Below are positions 1 through 6,485 of a DNA stretch of 7,104 nucleotides, one piece after another. Location: positions 1 through 7,104 of the forward strand of contig JAUYFR010000295.1 in NCBI GenBank assembly GCA_030690855.1. The letters run 5' to 3'. Each line of letters begins with the position of its first letter. The stretch's first letter is position 1. A program made the translations under genes and the position numbers. The notes beneath the pieces were generated by a model, which did not search any database, had not been told where the DNA came from, and was given only the letters and a program-made list of their open reading frames with translations. This DNA is from Gallionellaceae bacterium. GTDB lineage: Bacteria; Pseudomonadota; Gammaproteobacteria; Burkholderiales; Gallionellaceae.

Positions 1-1
1 T

Positions 2-691
2 GCGGAAAATGCCAAGGTGACCGACGGCATGGCATCTAAAGCGGCTCAGGAAGCGGTAGATGGCGGCGATGCGGTGAAATCCACCGTCACGGCGATGAAG
101 CAAATTGCCGCCAAGATCGGCATCATTGATGACATCGCTTATCAAACCAATTTGCTGGCGCTTAACGCGGCGATTGAGGCTGCTCGTGCCGGTGAACATG
201 GCAAGGGATTTGCAGTAGTGGCAGCGGAGGTGCGCAAGTTGGCCGAGCGTAGCCAAGTGGCTGCGCGGGAAATTTCCGAAGTGGCTGGATCCAGCGTGGA
301 GCTGGCGGAGCGCGCCGGAAAATTGCTGGACGCGATGGTGCCGTCGATCAACAAAACCTCCGATCTGGTGCAGGAAATTACCGCCGCCTCCGATGAACAG
401 TCCACCGGTATCAGTCAGATCAACGGTGCAATGAATCAACTCAGTACGACCACCCAGCAGAATGCCGCAGCCTCGGAAGAGCTGGCGGCCACCTCGGAGG
501 AGATGAGTGGGCAGGCCGAGAAGTTGCAGCAACTGATGGCGTTCTTCAGTCTCAATGGCGGCGGCAAATCTGTGGTACAGCAGACGGGCAACCCGGTTTC
601 CTCAAGGCAGGCTGTTGCCAAAACGCCCAATAGGACGGATCGAAAAAATACTGACGTTGGACAGAACGAAAACGATTTCGTCCGATTCTAG
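2..691 (+). CDS. Methyl-accepting chemotaxis protein, C-terminal signalling domain (5' end outside window)
   Basis: This is the cytoplasmic signalling half of a chemoreceptor. It would relay ligand or energy sensing to a CheA/CheW complex at the inner membrane. The frame is open from the first complete codon of the window, so the true start, sensor domain and membrane segments lie outside. The diagnostic hairpin-tip motif (IDDIAYQTNLLALNAAIEAA, about 125-184) is followed by RAGE-GKGFAVVAAEVRKLAERS to about 258. The rest is a long alanine- and glutamate/glutamine-rich coiled coil with candidate methylation sites. The last 45 or so residues are a basic, low-complexity tail ending NDFVRF, with no NWETF-type CheR/CheB docking pentapeptide. 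A cheW gene follows directly, its Shine-Dalgarno overlapping this stop codon, so the two are probably co-transcribed and co-functional. The family call is secure; the ligand cannot be inferred. Confidence 0.97.
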   Translation, partial: AENAKVTDGMASKAAQEAVDGGDAVKSTVTAMKQIAAKIGIIDDIAYQTNLLALNAAIEAARAGEHGKGFAVVAAEVRKLAERSQVAAREISEVAGSSVELAERAGKLLDAMVPSINKTSDLVQEITAASDEQSTGISQINGAMNQLSTTTQQNAAASEELAATSEEMSGQAEKLQQLMAFFSLNGGGKSVVQQTGNPVSSRQAVAKTPNRTDRKNTDVGQNENDFVRF

Positions 692-694
692 GAG
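690..694 (+). promoter_or_regulatory. Ribosome binding site that decides the cheW start
   Basis: AGGAG overlaps the last two bases of the MCP stop codon (TAG, 689-691). The ATG at 695 directly abuts this motif with no spacer, whereas the ATG at 701 lies 6 bases downstream, a normal spacing. The second ATG is therefore preferred. The arrangement also suggests translational coupling to the receptor gene. Confidence 0.75.
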
Positions 695-700
695 ATGGCT

Positions 701-1246
701 ATGGGTGCAATTGTACGTGCGGAGCGGCAAGCTGAAGTGGCAGCTGCCGATGAGGGGCAGAGCCAGTATCTGACTTTCCTGCTGGGCGGCGAGATGTTTG
801 CCATTCCCATTCTCAACATCAAGGAAATCATCGAATACGGCAGCCTGACCACGGTACCGATGATGCCCGCATTCATTCGCGGGGTGATCAACCTGCGCGG
901 AAGTGTAGTGCCGGTGGTGGACATGGCGCTACGCTTTGGTCGCAAGGCCGGTGACGTGACGCGGCGTACCTGCATCGTGATTATTGAAATCGAAACGGGA
1001 GATGAAAAACAGGATGTCGGCGTGGTAGTCGATACGGTTAGCGAGGTGTTGGAAATTCCCGATACAGAGATTGAACAGACCCCTTCCTTTGGCGCCAAAA
1101 TCCGTGCCGACTTTATTCACGGCATGGGCAAGATCAACGGCAAATTTGTCATCATTCTTTCCGTGAATCATGTGCTGTCGATTGACGAAATGGCCACACT
1201 GAGTCAGGTGGGTGATGCAGCGCCTGGATTGCTTGCGCCGGTCTGA
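701..1246 (+). CDS. cheW: Chemotaxis coupling protein CheW
   Basis: CheW is a cytoplasmic adaptor that bridges chemoreceptor hairpin tips and the kinase CheA. The single CheW-like domain is plain: QYLTFLLGGEMFAIPI at the start of the fold, then IKEIIEY, the hallmark VPMMPAFIRGVINLRGSVVPVVDM segment (about 855-925) and the C-terminal part ending in VNHVLSIDEM. From the ATG at 701 the product is 181 residues, and from the in-frame ATG at 695 it is 183; the Shine-Dalgarno spacing favours 701. This is slightly longer than the roughly 165-residue E. coli CheW, with about 20 extra N-terminal and 15 extra C-terminal residues that look disordered. It follows the receptor gene with almost no gap, so the pair probably forms one signalling unit. 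No cheA, cheY, cheR or cheB is visible here. Confidence 0.96.
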   Translation: MGAIVRAERQAEVAAADEGQSQYLTFLLGGEMFAIPILNIKEIIEYGSLTTVPMMPAFIRGVINLRGSVVPVVDMALRFGRKAGDVTRRTCIVIIEIETGDEKQDVGVVVDTVSEVLEIPDTEIEQTPSFGAKIRADFIHGMGKINGKFVIILSVNHVLSIDEMATLSQVGDAAPGLLAPV

Positions 1247-1255
1247 AATTGAGTC

Positions 1256-1292
1256 CCCTCGCCCGCGTGCGGGAGAGGGTTAGGGAGAGGGT
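1256..1292. repeat. Short GC-rich palindromic intergenic repeat (REP-like)
   Basis: The left part folds as a hairpin: CCCTC-G-CCCGC (1256-1266) pairs with GCGGG-A-GAGGG (1269-1279), with one internal mismatch and a very short loop. It is followed by GTTAGGGAGAGGG (1279-1291). Hairpins of this general sequence (CCCTCTCCCGC...GCGGGAGAGGGTTGGGGTGAGGG) are common as dispersed intergenic repeats in beta- and gammaproteobacterial genomes; that statement is from general knowledge. It fills most of the gap between cheW and the diguanylate cyclase gene and could damp read-through or stabilise the cheW mRNA 3' end. It has no downstream T tract, so it is not a standard terminator. Confidence 0.65.
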
Positions 1293-1319
1293 AAATGAAT
1301 TTAAGAAGGTAATTACGCA

Positions 1320-2225
1320 ATGCAAAATAAGGAAAATAGCCCGCTTATCCTGATCGTGGATGACACGCCTACCAATATTCAAGTGTTGGCAGAGGCGCTA
1401 CGCATGGATTACCGCGTCAGAGTGGCGGGTGGCGGCAAAGCCGCATTTGAGATCATCGCTAAAGTGGGCGCACCGGATCTGATATTGCTGGACGTGATGA
1501 TGCCGGACATGGATGGTTATGAAGTCTGCCGGCGTTTGAAGCAGGCGCCCGAGACAAAAAATGTTCCGGTGATATTTGTTACCGCTAAAGCCGATGCGCT
1601 GGATGAGGAGTATGGTCTGAGCTTGGGCGCGGTGGACTACATCGCCAAGCCTTTTCACTTGCCCATCGTGGCGGCACGTGTGCGCAACCATATTAATCTC
1701 AAAATAAAGACCGATCTGTTGGAGTCGCAGGCCATGCTCGACGGCATGACCAACATTCCCAATCGGCGGCGCTTCGATGAGACGCTGGAAAGCGAATGGA
1801 AGCGTTCTCTACGCTCTGGTGCGCAACTGTCACTGGTCATGGCGGACATCGATTATTTCAAACGTTACAACGATAACTATGGACATGGAGTGGGCGATGA
1901 ATGTCTGAAAAAGGTGGCTGCATCGCTAGCGCTTTCCGTTGAGCGCCCTTCAGATTTGGCAGCACGATATGGTGGTGAGGAGTTCGTGATGATCCTGCCA
2001 GAAACCGATATCGCCGGTGCCCGTGCAATTGCCGAACACTTTCGCAGTCGTGTGGAAAGTTTACACATCCCTCATGAACATTCGGACGCATCCAGTAGTG
2101 TGACCGTGAGTGTAGGGGTGGCCAGTGTTGTGCCAAATGCTGATATGTTACCTGCGGAGCTACTCAAGAAGGCTGATGAGATGTTATATCAAGCCAAAGA
2201 GTCTGGACGAAACCGAGTGTGCTGA
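1320..2225 (+). CDS. Response regulator with GGDEF output: receiver-diguanylate cyclase
   Basis: A 301-residue cytoplasmic protein predicted to make cyclic di-GMP from two GTP when its receiver is phosphorylated. The receiver domain (about 8-125) has the acidic pair D14/D15, phospho-acceptor D58 in LLDVMMPDMDG, T88 and K110 (KPF). A short helical linker leads to the GGDEF domain (about 135-301). This begins DGMTNIPNRRRFDE and has metal-binding D176 in MADIDYFKRYND and the catalytic signature GGEEF at 218-222. The product-inhibition I-site RxxD is present as R209-P-S-D212, exactly five residues before GGEEF as in PleD, so the enzyme should be active and feedback-inhibited. GAAGG at 1305-1309 lies 10 bases before the ATG. 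It follows the MCP and CheW genes on the same strand, with a 73-base gap holding a repeat. The partner kinase is unknown; the chemoreceptor array is one possible input. Confidence 0.95.
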   Translation: MQNKENSPLILIVDDTPTNIQVLAEALRMDYRVRVAGGGKAAFEIIAKVGAPDLILLDVMMPDMDGYEVCRRLKQAPETKNVPVIFVTAKADALDEEYGLSLGAVDYIAKPFHLPIVAARVRNHINLKIKTDLLESQAMLDGMTNIPNRRRFDETLESEWKRSLRSGAQLSLVMADIDYFKRYNDNYGHGVGDECLKKVAASLALSVERPSDLAARYGGEEFVMILPETDIAGARAIAEHFRSRVESLHIPHEHSDASSSVTVSVGVASVVPNADMLPAELLKKADEMLYQAKESGRNRVC

Positions 2226-2371
2226 GATGTCGAACGAATGTCGATATGTTCGGGGCTATGCCTTCACAGATGCTACATGGAAGACGAATTAACGAGGGAG
2301 GCTAATCGAGTGAAATGCTCGCTCTTCCTACTTCTCTTATTTTGGGCAATCGTAAGGTAGCCTATTTTTCC
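2226..2371. other. Intergenic region between convergent genes
   Basis: This 146-base gap separates the cyclase gene (+) from the nitroreductase gene (-). I see no clean intrinsic terminator. Two weak inverted repeats are present: AGGCTA (2299-2304) with TAGCCT (2358-2363), the latter followed by ATTTTTCC, and GTAAGG (2352-2357) with CCTTAC (2370-2375, overlapping the nitroreductase stop codon). Either could contribute to bidirectional termination, but both have long loops. Confidence 0.35.
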
Positions 2372-2956
2372 TTACAAAATCTGTGCGGCTTCGTCAAAAG
2401 ATAAGCGAGGGCCACGCGGGAAAAGTTTGTTGGCATCACCATAACCAATGTTGATCATGAAATTCGATTTTATTTTTGTGCCAGCAAAAAATTCTTGATC
2501 TATTTTTTCACTATCAAAGCCAGACATAGGGCCTGCATCAAGCCCAAGTGCGCGCACCGCTAGCAACAGATATGCGCCCTGTAGCGAGCTATTGCGAAAT
2601 GCAGTGGCATCAATGAGTGCTTGATTACCTAGAAACCAAGAGCGAGCATCCGCATGAGGAAACAAGGCCGGTAACTTTTCGTAGAATTCATAATCTTGTG
2701 CGACGATTGCGGTGACAGGCGCTGTGCGTGTTTTTTCTTCATTACCGGGAATCATGGCTGAGAGTAAGCGCTGTTTGGCGGCAGTGCTTTTTACAAATAC
2801 GATTCGTGCAGGGCTCGAATTCGCGCTAGTGGGAGCCCATTTCATAAGGTCGTAAAGCTGACGTAACAAGTCATCGCTAACCGGTTTATCTAGCCAAGCA
2901 TTGTGGCTGCGGGCGTTGCGAAAAATGAGATCTAGGCTACTGTTGTCGAGTTGCAT
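2372..2956 (-). CDS. rutE: RutE/HadB-family NAD(P)H nitroreductase (malonic semialdehyde reductase type)
   Basis: A 194-residue FMN-dependent oxidoreductase of the nitroreductase fold, close in length to E. coli RutE, which reduces malonic semialdehyde to 3-hydroxypropionate in uracil catabolism. Blocks I recognise from RutE are: FRNARSHNAWLDKPVSDD near the N-terminus (FMN phosphate region), LMKWAPTSANSSPARIVF (about 37-54), KTRTAPVTAIVAQDYEFYEKLP, LFPHADARSWF, TAFRNSSLQGAYLLLAVRALGLDAGPMSGFD and KSNFMINIGYGD followed by PRLSFDEA. There is no signal peptide, so it is cytoplasmic. AAGGA (complement of 2962-2966) lies 5 bases before the ATG. No other rut gene is nearby and a terminator isolates it from the upstream sqr, so it is probably a stand-alone gene. 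A general role in reducing reactive aldehydes, quinones or nitro compounds is as likely as pyrimidine breakdown. The family is secure; the substrate is not. Confidence 0.9.
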   Translation of the reverse strand: MQLDNSSLDLIFRNARSHNAWLDKPVSDDLLRQLYDLMKWAPTSANSSPARIVFVKSTAAKQRLLSAMIPGNEEKTRTAPVTAIVAQDYEFYEKLPALFPHADARSWFLGNQALIDATAFRNSSLQGAYLLLAVRALGLDAGPMSGFDSEKIDQEFFAGTKIKSNFMINIGYGDANKLFPRGPRLSFDEAAQIL

Positions 2957-3007
2957 ATTTTTCCTTAAAGAGAGGTCGCAAATTAATTTTGCATGAGTGT
3001 AAATGAA

Positions 3008-3038
3008 AAAGCCCCCGATCAGTGAGGTCGGGGGCTTT
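3008..3038 (-). terminator. Intrinsic terminator of the sqr transcript
   Basis: An 11-bp perfect stem, AAAGCCCCCGA (3008-3018) with TCGGGGGCTTT (3028-3038), encloses a 9-base loop. Read on the minus strand the second arm is followed by TTTTTCATTT, a usable U tract, 16 bases beyond the sqr stop codon. The plus-strand reading has only TTTCG. It should end the sqr transcript, leaving the downstream rutE-like gene to its own promoter somewhere in 2967-3007. Confidence 0.92.
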
Positions 3039-3053
3039 CGTTGAGATAAAAAC

Positions 3054-4325
3054 TTACTTCAGTTTTTCAATGCCCATCATCTTCAAAATGCTGCCTTCGT
3101 AGAATGGCTCAGAGGTGCCTTTCTTCATCTTGCGGATGAAGTATTTCTCGAATGCAATCTTTGCGAGGTGAACCCACTTGCCTTCAGAGAACCAGTTCAC
3201 GTTACGCGGTGGAATTTGCGGGATCGCGACGAAAGCAACTCCGCCATCGCCAAAGTCGGCCAAGCAAACCGCATTCCATGTGGCCTCTTGATCTGCGGGC
3301 GTATTGGTCAGGTCGGCGTGAATGTTGTGAACGGTTGCAGTCACCATTGACTCAATCATGTAACCAGTCTTCGGTGTGCCTACAGGAATAGGTGTTGGCT
3401 CAACGGGAGGGATCGCAACGCAAACGCCCACTGCAAAGACGTTCTTGTACTTAGGGTTGCGCTGGTGTTTGTCAACAATGATAAAGCCGCGCGCTTGAGT
3501 TAGGCCTTCAATGCCAAAAACTGCGTCAACGCCTTTGAATGCCGGCAACATCATGCTGTAGTTAAATGGCAGCTCATGTTGCTTCTTCTCAACGCCCATG
3601 TCGTCGTGCTCGGTAACGAACATTTTTCCTGCTTCAACTTTGGTTACTTTTGCGTTGCAAATCCACTTGATGCCTTTGTCGCGCATACCAGATTCGAGAA
3701 TGCCTTTTGAGTCACCTACGCCACCCAAACCTAGATGGCCAATATATGGCTCGGCGGTAACAAAAGTCATTGGTACTTTAGTGCGCAATTTACGTTTGCG
3801 CAGGTCGGTGTCCATGATGAAAGCATATTCATAAGCAGGCCCGTAGCATGAAGCGCCTTGCACTGCGCCAACCACGATTGGCCCTGGGTGCTTGCAGAAA
3901 TTATCCCACTCATCATGAGATTTCATCGCGTGATCTACGTGGCACACGGAGTGTGTATGACCACCGTGAGGACCTAAGCCTTCAACTTCGTCAAAGGCTA
4001 GCTTTGGCCCCGTTGCGATTACTAAGTAATCATAATCAAGGTTAGAGCCGTCATTGAGTTCGAGCTGGTTTTTTTCTGGATGAACGCGCTTTACGCCTGT
4101 TGAGATAAAGCCGATATTTTTGCGCTCAAGATAAGTGCGCACCGGAAATTCGATCTGTTTACGTTCACGCCACTTAACGCCAACCCAAGGGTTCGATGGG
4201 ACGAAATGAAAATTTTCACTGTTAGAAACAACTGTTACCTTGTGTGTTTTGTCGAGTGCCGCGCGCATTTCGTATGCTGCTGGCATGCCTCCGATACCTG
4301 CTCCCATAATGACGATGTGTGCCAT
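3054..4325 (-). CDS. sqr: Sulfide:quinone oxidoreductase
   Basis: A 423-residue FAD enzyme that oxidises sulfide to sulfur/polysulfide at the inner membrane and passes electrons to the quinone pool. The N-terminal dinucleotide fold is IVIMGAGIGGMPAAYEM (4-20), with a second ATG-type FAD motif, YDYLVIATGPKLAF (98-111). The three functional cysteines of Acidithiobacillus ferrooxidans SQR are present: C128 (SVCHVDHA), C160 (GASCYGPAYEYA), both at the same number as in that enzyme, and C354 (WNAVCLADFGD), equivalent to C356. PPVEPTPIPVGTPKTGYMIESM (306-327) is the quinone/FAD-side segment. The C-terminal region (about 380-423, WVHLAKIAFEKYFIRKMKKG) is the amphipathic stretch used for monotopic membrane attachment. 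No signal peptide is seen. AGGA (complement of 4332-4335) is 6 bases before the ATG. The gene is probably monocistronic, with a terminator just downstream. The neighbouring sulfur gene and two-component system support a sulfide-oxidation role. Confidence 0.94.
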   Translation of the reverse strand: MAHIVIMGAGIGGMPAAYEMRAALDKTHKVTVVSNSENFHFVPSNPWVGVKWRERKQIEFPVRTYLERKNIGFISTGVKRVHPEKNQLELNDGSNLDYDYLVIATGPKLAFDEVEGLGPHGGHTHSVCHVDHAMKSHDEWDNFCKHPGPIVVGAVQGASCYGPAYEYAFIMDTDLRKRKLRTKVPMTFVTAEPYIGHLGLGGVGDSKGILESGMRDKGIKWICNAKVTKVEAGKMFVTEHDDMGVEKKQHELPFNYSMMLPAFKGVDAVFGIEGLTQARGFIIVDKHQRNPKYKNVFAVGVCVAIPPVEPTPIPVGTPKTGYMIESMVTATVHNIHADLTNTPADQEATWNAVCLADFGDGGVAFVAIPQIPPRNVNWFSEGKWVHLAKIAFEKYFIRKMKKGTSEPFYEGSILKMMGIEKLK

Positions 4326-4351
4326 ATTTTTTCCTATGTGATTTTTAAAAT

Positions 4352-4382
4352 TTTATAGATAGAGCTAGTCGTAGCTCGCGAG
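4352..4382 (-). promoter_or_regulatory. Candidate sqr promoter with overlapping dyads
   Basis: Read on the minus strand, TATAAA (complement of 4352-4357) is a good -10 hexamer 26 bases before the sqr ATG, but the -35 position 17 bases upstream has no TTGACA-like hexamer. Instead the spacer holds a perfect 6-bp inverted repeat, GAGCTA-GTCG-TAGCTC (4362-4377), overlapped by the palindrome CTCGCGAG (4375-4382). A good -10 with no -35 and a dyad in the -35 zone is typical of an activator-dependent promoter. This is inference from hexamer inspection only. Confidence 0.35.
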
Positions 4383-4558
4383 GATGGGCAATTTGTCTAT
4401 ACTTCACTGGCTGTTAAGTGATAAATCTATTTCGATTCAATAGAAAAGCGAATTTGGCCACCCATCTTTTCGTAGCGGCGCTATTAGGCGCAATCCATCC
4501 TTATTGCGTCTATAGCTATTTCGGGTTATTGAAAGATAACCCTGAAGTGAAAATGGGG
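4383..4558. other. Upstream region of sqr with NarL-type heptamer candidates
   Basis: This stretch, together with 4326-4382, separates sqr from the 3' end of the response regulator gene. It includes a 7-bp inverted repeat, GGGTTAT-TGAAAG-ATAACCC (4523-4542). The heptamer TAACCCT (4537-4543) and the reversed heptamer GGGGTTA (4555-4561) are identical to the two halves of the dyad at 6565-6580. The repeat has no T tract on the minus strand, so it is a poor terminator for the response regulator. I see no convincing gene here. Confidence 0.45.
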
Positions 4559-5236
4559 TTAAGAGTTAGACGGGGGCGTTTCGTTGGACGAGCCGTTTTG
4601 TTCCTGTGTAAACAAAACGGCGGCCTTTACGCGTGAAGAAAGATTTAGCTTGTTCAGAATATGCCGCACATGCTGTTTGACGGTGTCATAGCTGATTTTT
4701 AGGTTCATCGCGATCGCTTTGTTGCTTTCTCCACGAGAGAGTAATTGCAAAATTTCGCGTTCGCGTTCGGTTAGTAGCTTGAGTGAATTTTTAGGCTCTT
4801 GTTCGGTGTCGCCATCGCGCAACATTTCAATCATTTTAACGGTCATTGTTGGCGCAACCACTAGCTCTCCTCCCGCTACGCGGCGGATTGCATCGACAAC
4901 TTCGTCCGGCGCCATATCTTTTAGCAGGTAGCCACGCACGCCTGCGCGAATAGCATTTTTTAAATCAACTTCAGAGTCGCTCATGGTGAGCATCACAGCA
5001 GGAGTTGTATAACCTTGTTTGCGTAGCTGCTGTAACATGGATATGCCGTCCAGCGGTTTCATGCGTAGGTCAATAATAAATAAATCAGGTTTTTGATCCA
5101 GTAATTTGCATAGATCATCGAAGTTGTCAGTGGTGCCGAGTACGGTGAAATCATAACTATGCACCAACAATTCGCTCAGCCCGCGACGGCATAAGGACTG
5201 GTCATCTACTAGAACAACTTTTAATTTCTCATTCAT
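4559..5236 (-). CDS. NarL/FixJ-family two-component response regulator
   Basis: A 225-residue cytoplasmic DNA-binding regulator. The receiver domain (about 5-120) has D11/D12, phospho-acceptor D56 (IIDLRMKPLDG), T84 and K106 (YLLKDM), so it should be phosphorylatable. An acidic linker (about 140-150) leads to a LuxR-type helix-turn-helix (about 153-212): LTEREREILQLLSRGESNKAIA, then the recognition helix YDTVKQHVRHILNKL and LSSRVKAAVLF. The last part is notably like NarL/NarP. At the bases-contacting positions, NarL's K188-V189-H190-V191-K192 is here K187-Q188-H189-V190-R191. The start overlaps the upstream kinase gene by 8 bases (ATGAATGA), and GGAG (complement of 5245-5248) lies 8 bases before the ATG inside the kinase gene, so the two are translationally coupled. 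Likely targets are the flanking sqr and soeA-like promoters and its own operon (inferred). Confidence 0.94.
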   Translation of the reverse strand: MNEKLKVVLVDDQSLCRRGLSELLVHSYDFTVLGTTDNFDDLCKLLDQKPDLFIIDLRMKPLDGISMLQQLRKQGYTTPAVMLTMSDSEVDLKNAIRAGVRGYLLKDMAPDEVVDAIRRVAGGELVVAPTMTVKMIEMLRDGDTEQEPKNSLKLLTEREREILQLLSRGESNKAIAMNLKISYDTVKQHVRHILNKLNLSSRVKAAVLFTQEQNGSSNETPPSNS

Positions 5237-6485
5237 TTTCTGCTCTCCAGTCCAACGAGGGTTGGGGAAAAAATAATTGCACTTGCATACCTAAACCTGC
5301 TGCGCCCCTAACCTCAATTTTGCCACCTATGTGTGCAGCTCTTTCACGCATGATCTTCATGCCGTAATGCCCTTCGACAGGTGTAAAGGTGCATGCGCCA
5401 CTACCATTATCTTCAATCGTGAAAACGAAATAGCCAAAACGCTCCTCAACAAAAAGGCGCGCGTGGCTAGCACCTGAATGACGTGCGATATTGTTCAGGG
5501 CTTCTTGCACAATGTGGTACACCTGAATCTCATATTCAAGAGGTAGCTCAAGATCAATTAAATTATTGTGATACTCAATGGCAATTTCGTGACGTGAGTG
5601 AAACTCACTAATTAGATCATGTAATGAGGCGGATAGTCCTCTATGGTTAAGTTCGCAGCGATGATCGGAAATGATCGTGCGCGTATTCCGTTGCCCAATT
5701 TCGAGGGCTTCATCTAGGTCGCTAACATATTTAGTGGCTTTCTCGACATCATTCGCTAGCACCGCCTCGCGCAACAAGCTCATTCTCATTCTGGCATAGG
5801 TCAATGTTTGGGCAACCGAGTCATGAATATCGTTCGCAATATCAATGCGCTCTTTAAGTAACTCCACACGCTTTGCCTCACGATTTATGTGCGTATGCTC
5901 AATCGTGATATTCATTACTTTTGAGAAAGCAGAAATCGTGTCGAGAATTTGCGGCGTGATTTCTTCGGGACGATCAAAAAAGAGCGTTAGGCTTCCCAGC
6001 GGAGGGAGGGCTGGGTTCGTCGCTTCTAGCTGAGCTGACACTCTTGACTTAAAACGGCAATACTCACAATTAACAAAGAGCAATAAATTTCGCTTGCTGA
6101 AATCATGAGAAAGAAATGGAATCCTCTCGCTTGTTTCTTGGCTGGAAGCGCAATTCATCTCAATGCAACTTTCCGCGGCGGTCTGTAAATCGGAGGGGAT
6201 GTCTGTGGAGCTAATTACCTTGAGTATGCGGCCGTCTGTCGGGGTTAGTTGCACTACGCCTGCCTTGGCTTTTACTGTACTGACGATGTTTGTTAAAAAA
6301 ATCTCTAATAATGACTTTAACTCGCCAGCACGAGGAATGGAAAACTCATGGGCGAGGCAAGCGTCAAGTCCGCCATCTTCTCCGGGTGGGGTGAAATCCG
6401 GTTCGCGTACCCATGAAAAGCTACTGGGCTCGAGTTCGTCTTCGATCGGGAACATTTGTTTCTGCATGAGTGCTGCAATACTCAA
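5229..6485 (-). CDS. Soluble NarX/NreB-like sensor histidine kinase with cysteine-containing N-terminal sensor region
   Basis: A 418-residue kinase, partner of the overlapping response regulator. It has no transmembrane segment or signal peptide, so sensing is cytoplasmic. Residues about 50-195 look like a GAF-type sensor fold and carry four cysteines in two pairs: C107/C112 (SCIEMNCAS) and C140/C143 (NCEYCRF). A helix leads to the HisKA_3 dimerisation domain with H221 in ANDIHDSVAQTLTYARMRM, the HDxxxQ pattern of NarX/NarQ/NreB kinases. The HATPase_c domain has the N box around E328-N331-N332 (VQEALNNIARHS), DNGSG at 359-363 and a G2 box at HYGMKIMRERAAHIGG. The start is uncertain: the TTG at 6485 has no visible Shine-Dalgarno, and in-frame ATGs at 6467 and 6455 are also possible; none affects a domain. 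The signal may be redox state, oxygen, nitrate or a sulfur species; the cysteines favour redox. Confidence 0.9.
   Translation of the reverse strand: MSIAALMQKQMFPIEDELEPSSFSWVREPDFTPPGEDGGLDACLAHEFSIPRAGELKSLLEIFLTNIVSTVKAKAGVVQLTPTDGRILKVISSTDIPSDLQTAAESCIEMNCASSQETSERIPFLSHDFSKRNLLLFVNCEYCRFKSRVSAQLEATNPALPPLGSLTLFFDRPEEITPQILDTISAFSKVMNITIEHTHINREAKRVELLKERIDIANDIHDSVAQTLTYARMRMSLLREAVLANDVEKATKYVSDLDEALEIGQRNTRTIISDHRCELNHRGLSASLHDLISEFHSRHEIAIEYHNNLIDLELPLEYEIQVYHIVQEALNNIARHSGASHARLFVEERFGYFVFTIEDNGSGACTFTPVEGHYGMKIMRERAAHIGGKIEVRGAAGLGMQVQLFFPQPSLDWRAENE

Noticed and set aside
1152..1382. Minus-strand open frame across the cheW/cyclase gap
   Set aside because: It runs through the palindromic repeat and is antisense to both confident genes; the translation is low complexity.
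2352..2375. GTAAGG/CCTTAC hairpin as terminator for the nitroreductase or cyclase gene
   Set aside because: The stem is six base pairs with a 12-base loop, overlaps the nitroreductase stop codon, and has no T tract on the minus side.
4418..4636. 72-residue plus-strand open frame beginning with GTG between sqr and the response regulator
   Set aside because: It has no ribosome binding site, overlaps the 3' end of the response regulator on the opposite strand by 78 bases, and shows no recognisable domain.
6241..6247. A further GGGGTTA heptamer inside the kinase gene
   Set aside because: It is a single half-site within coding sequence with no partner, expected by chance.
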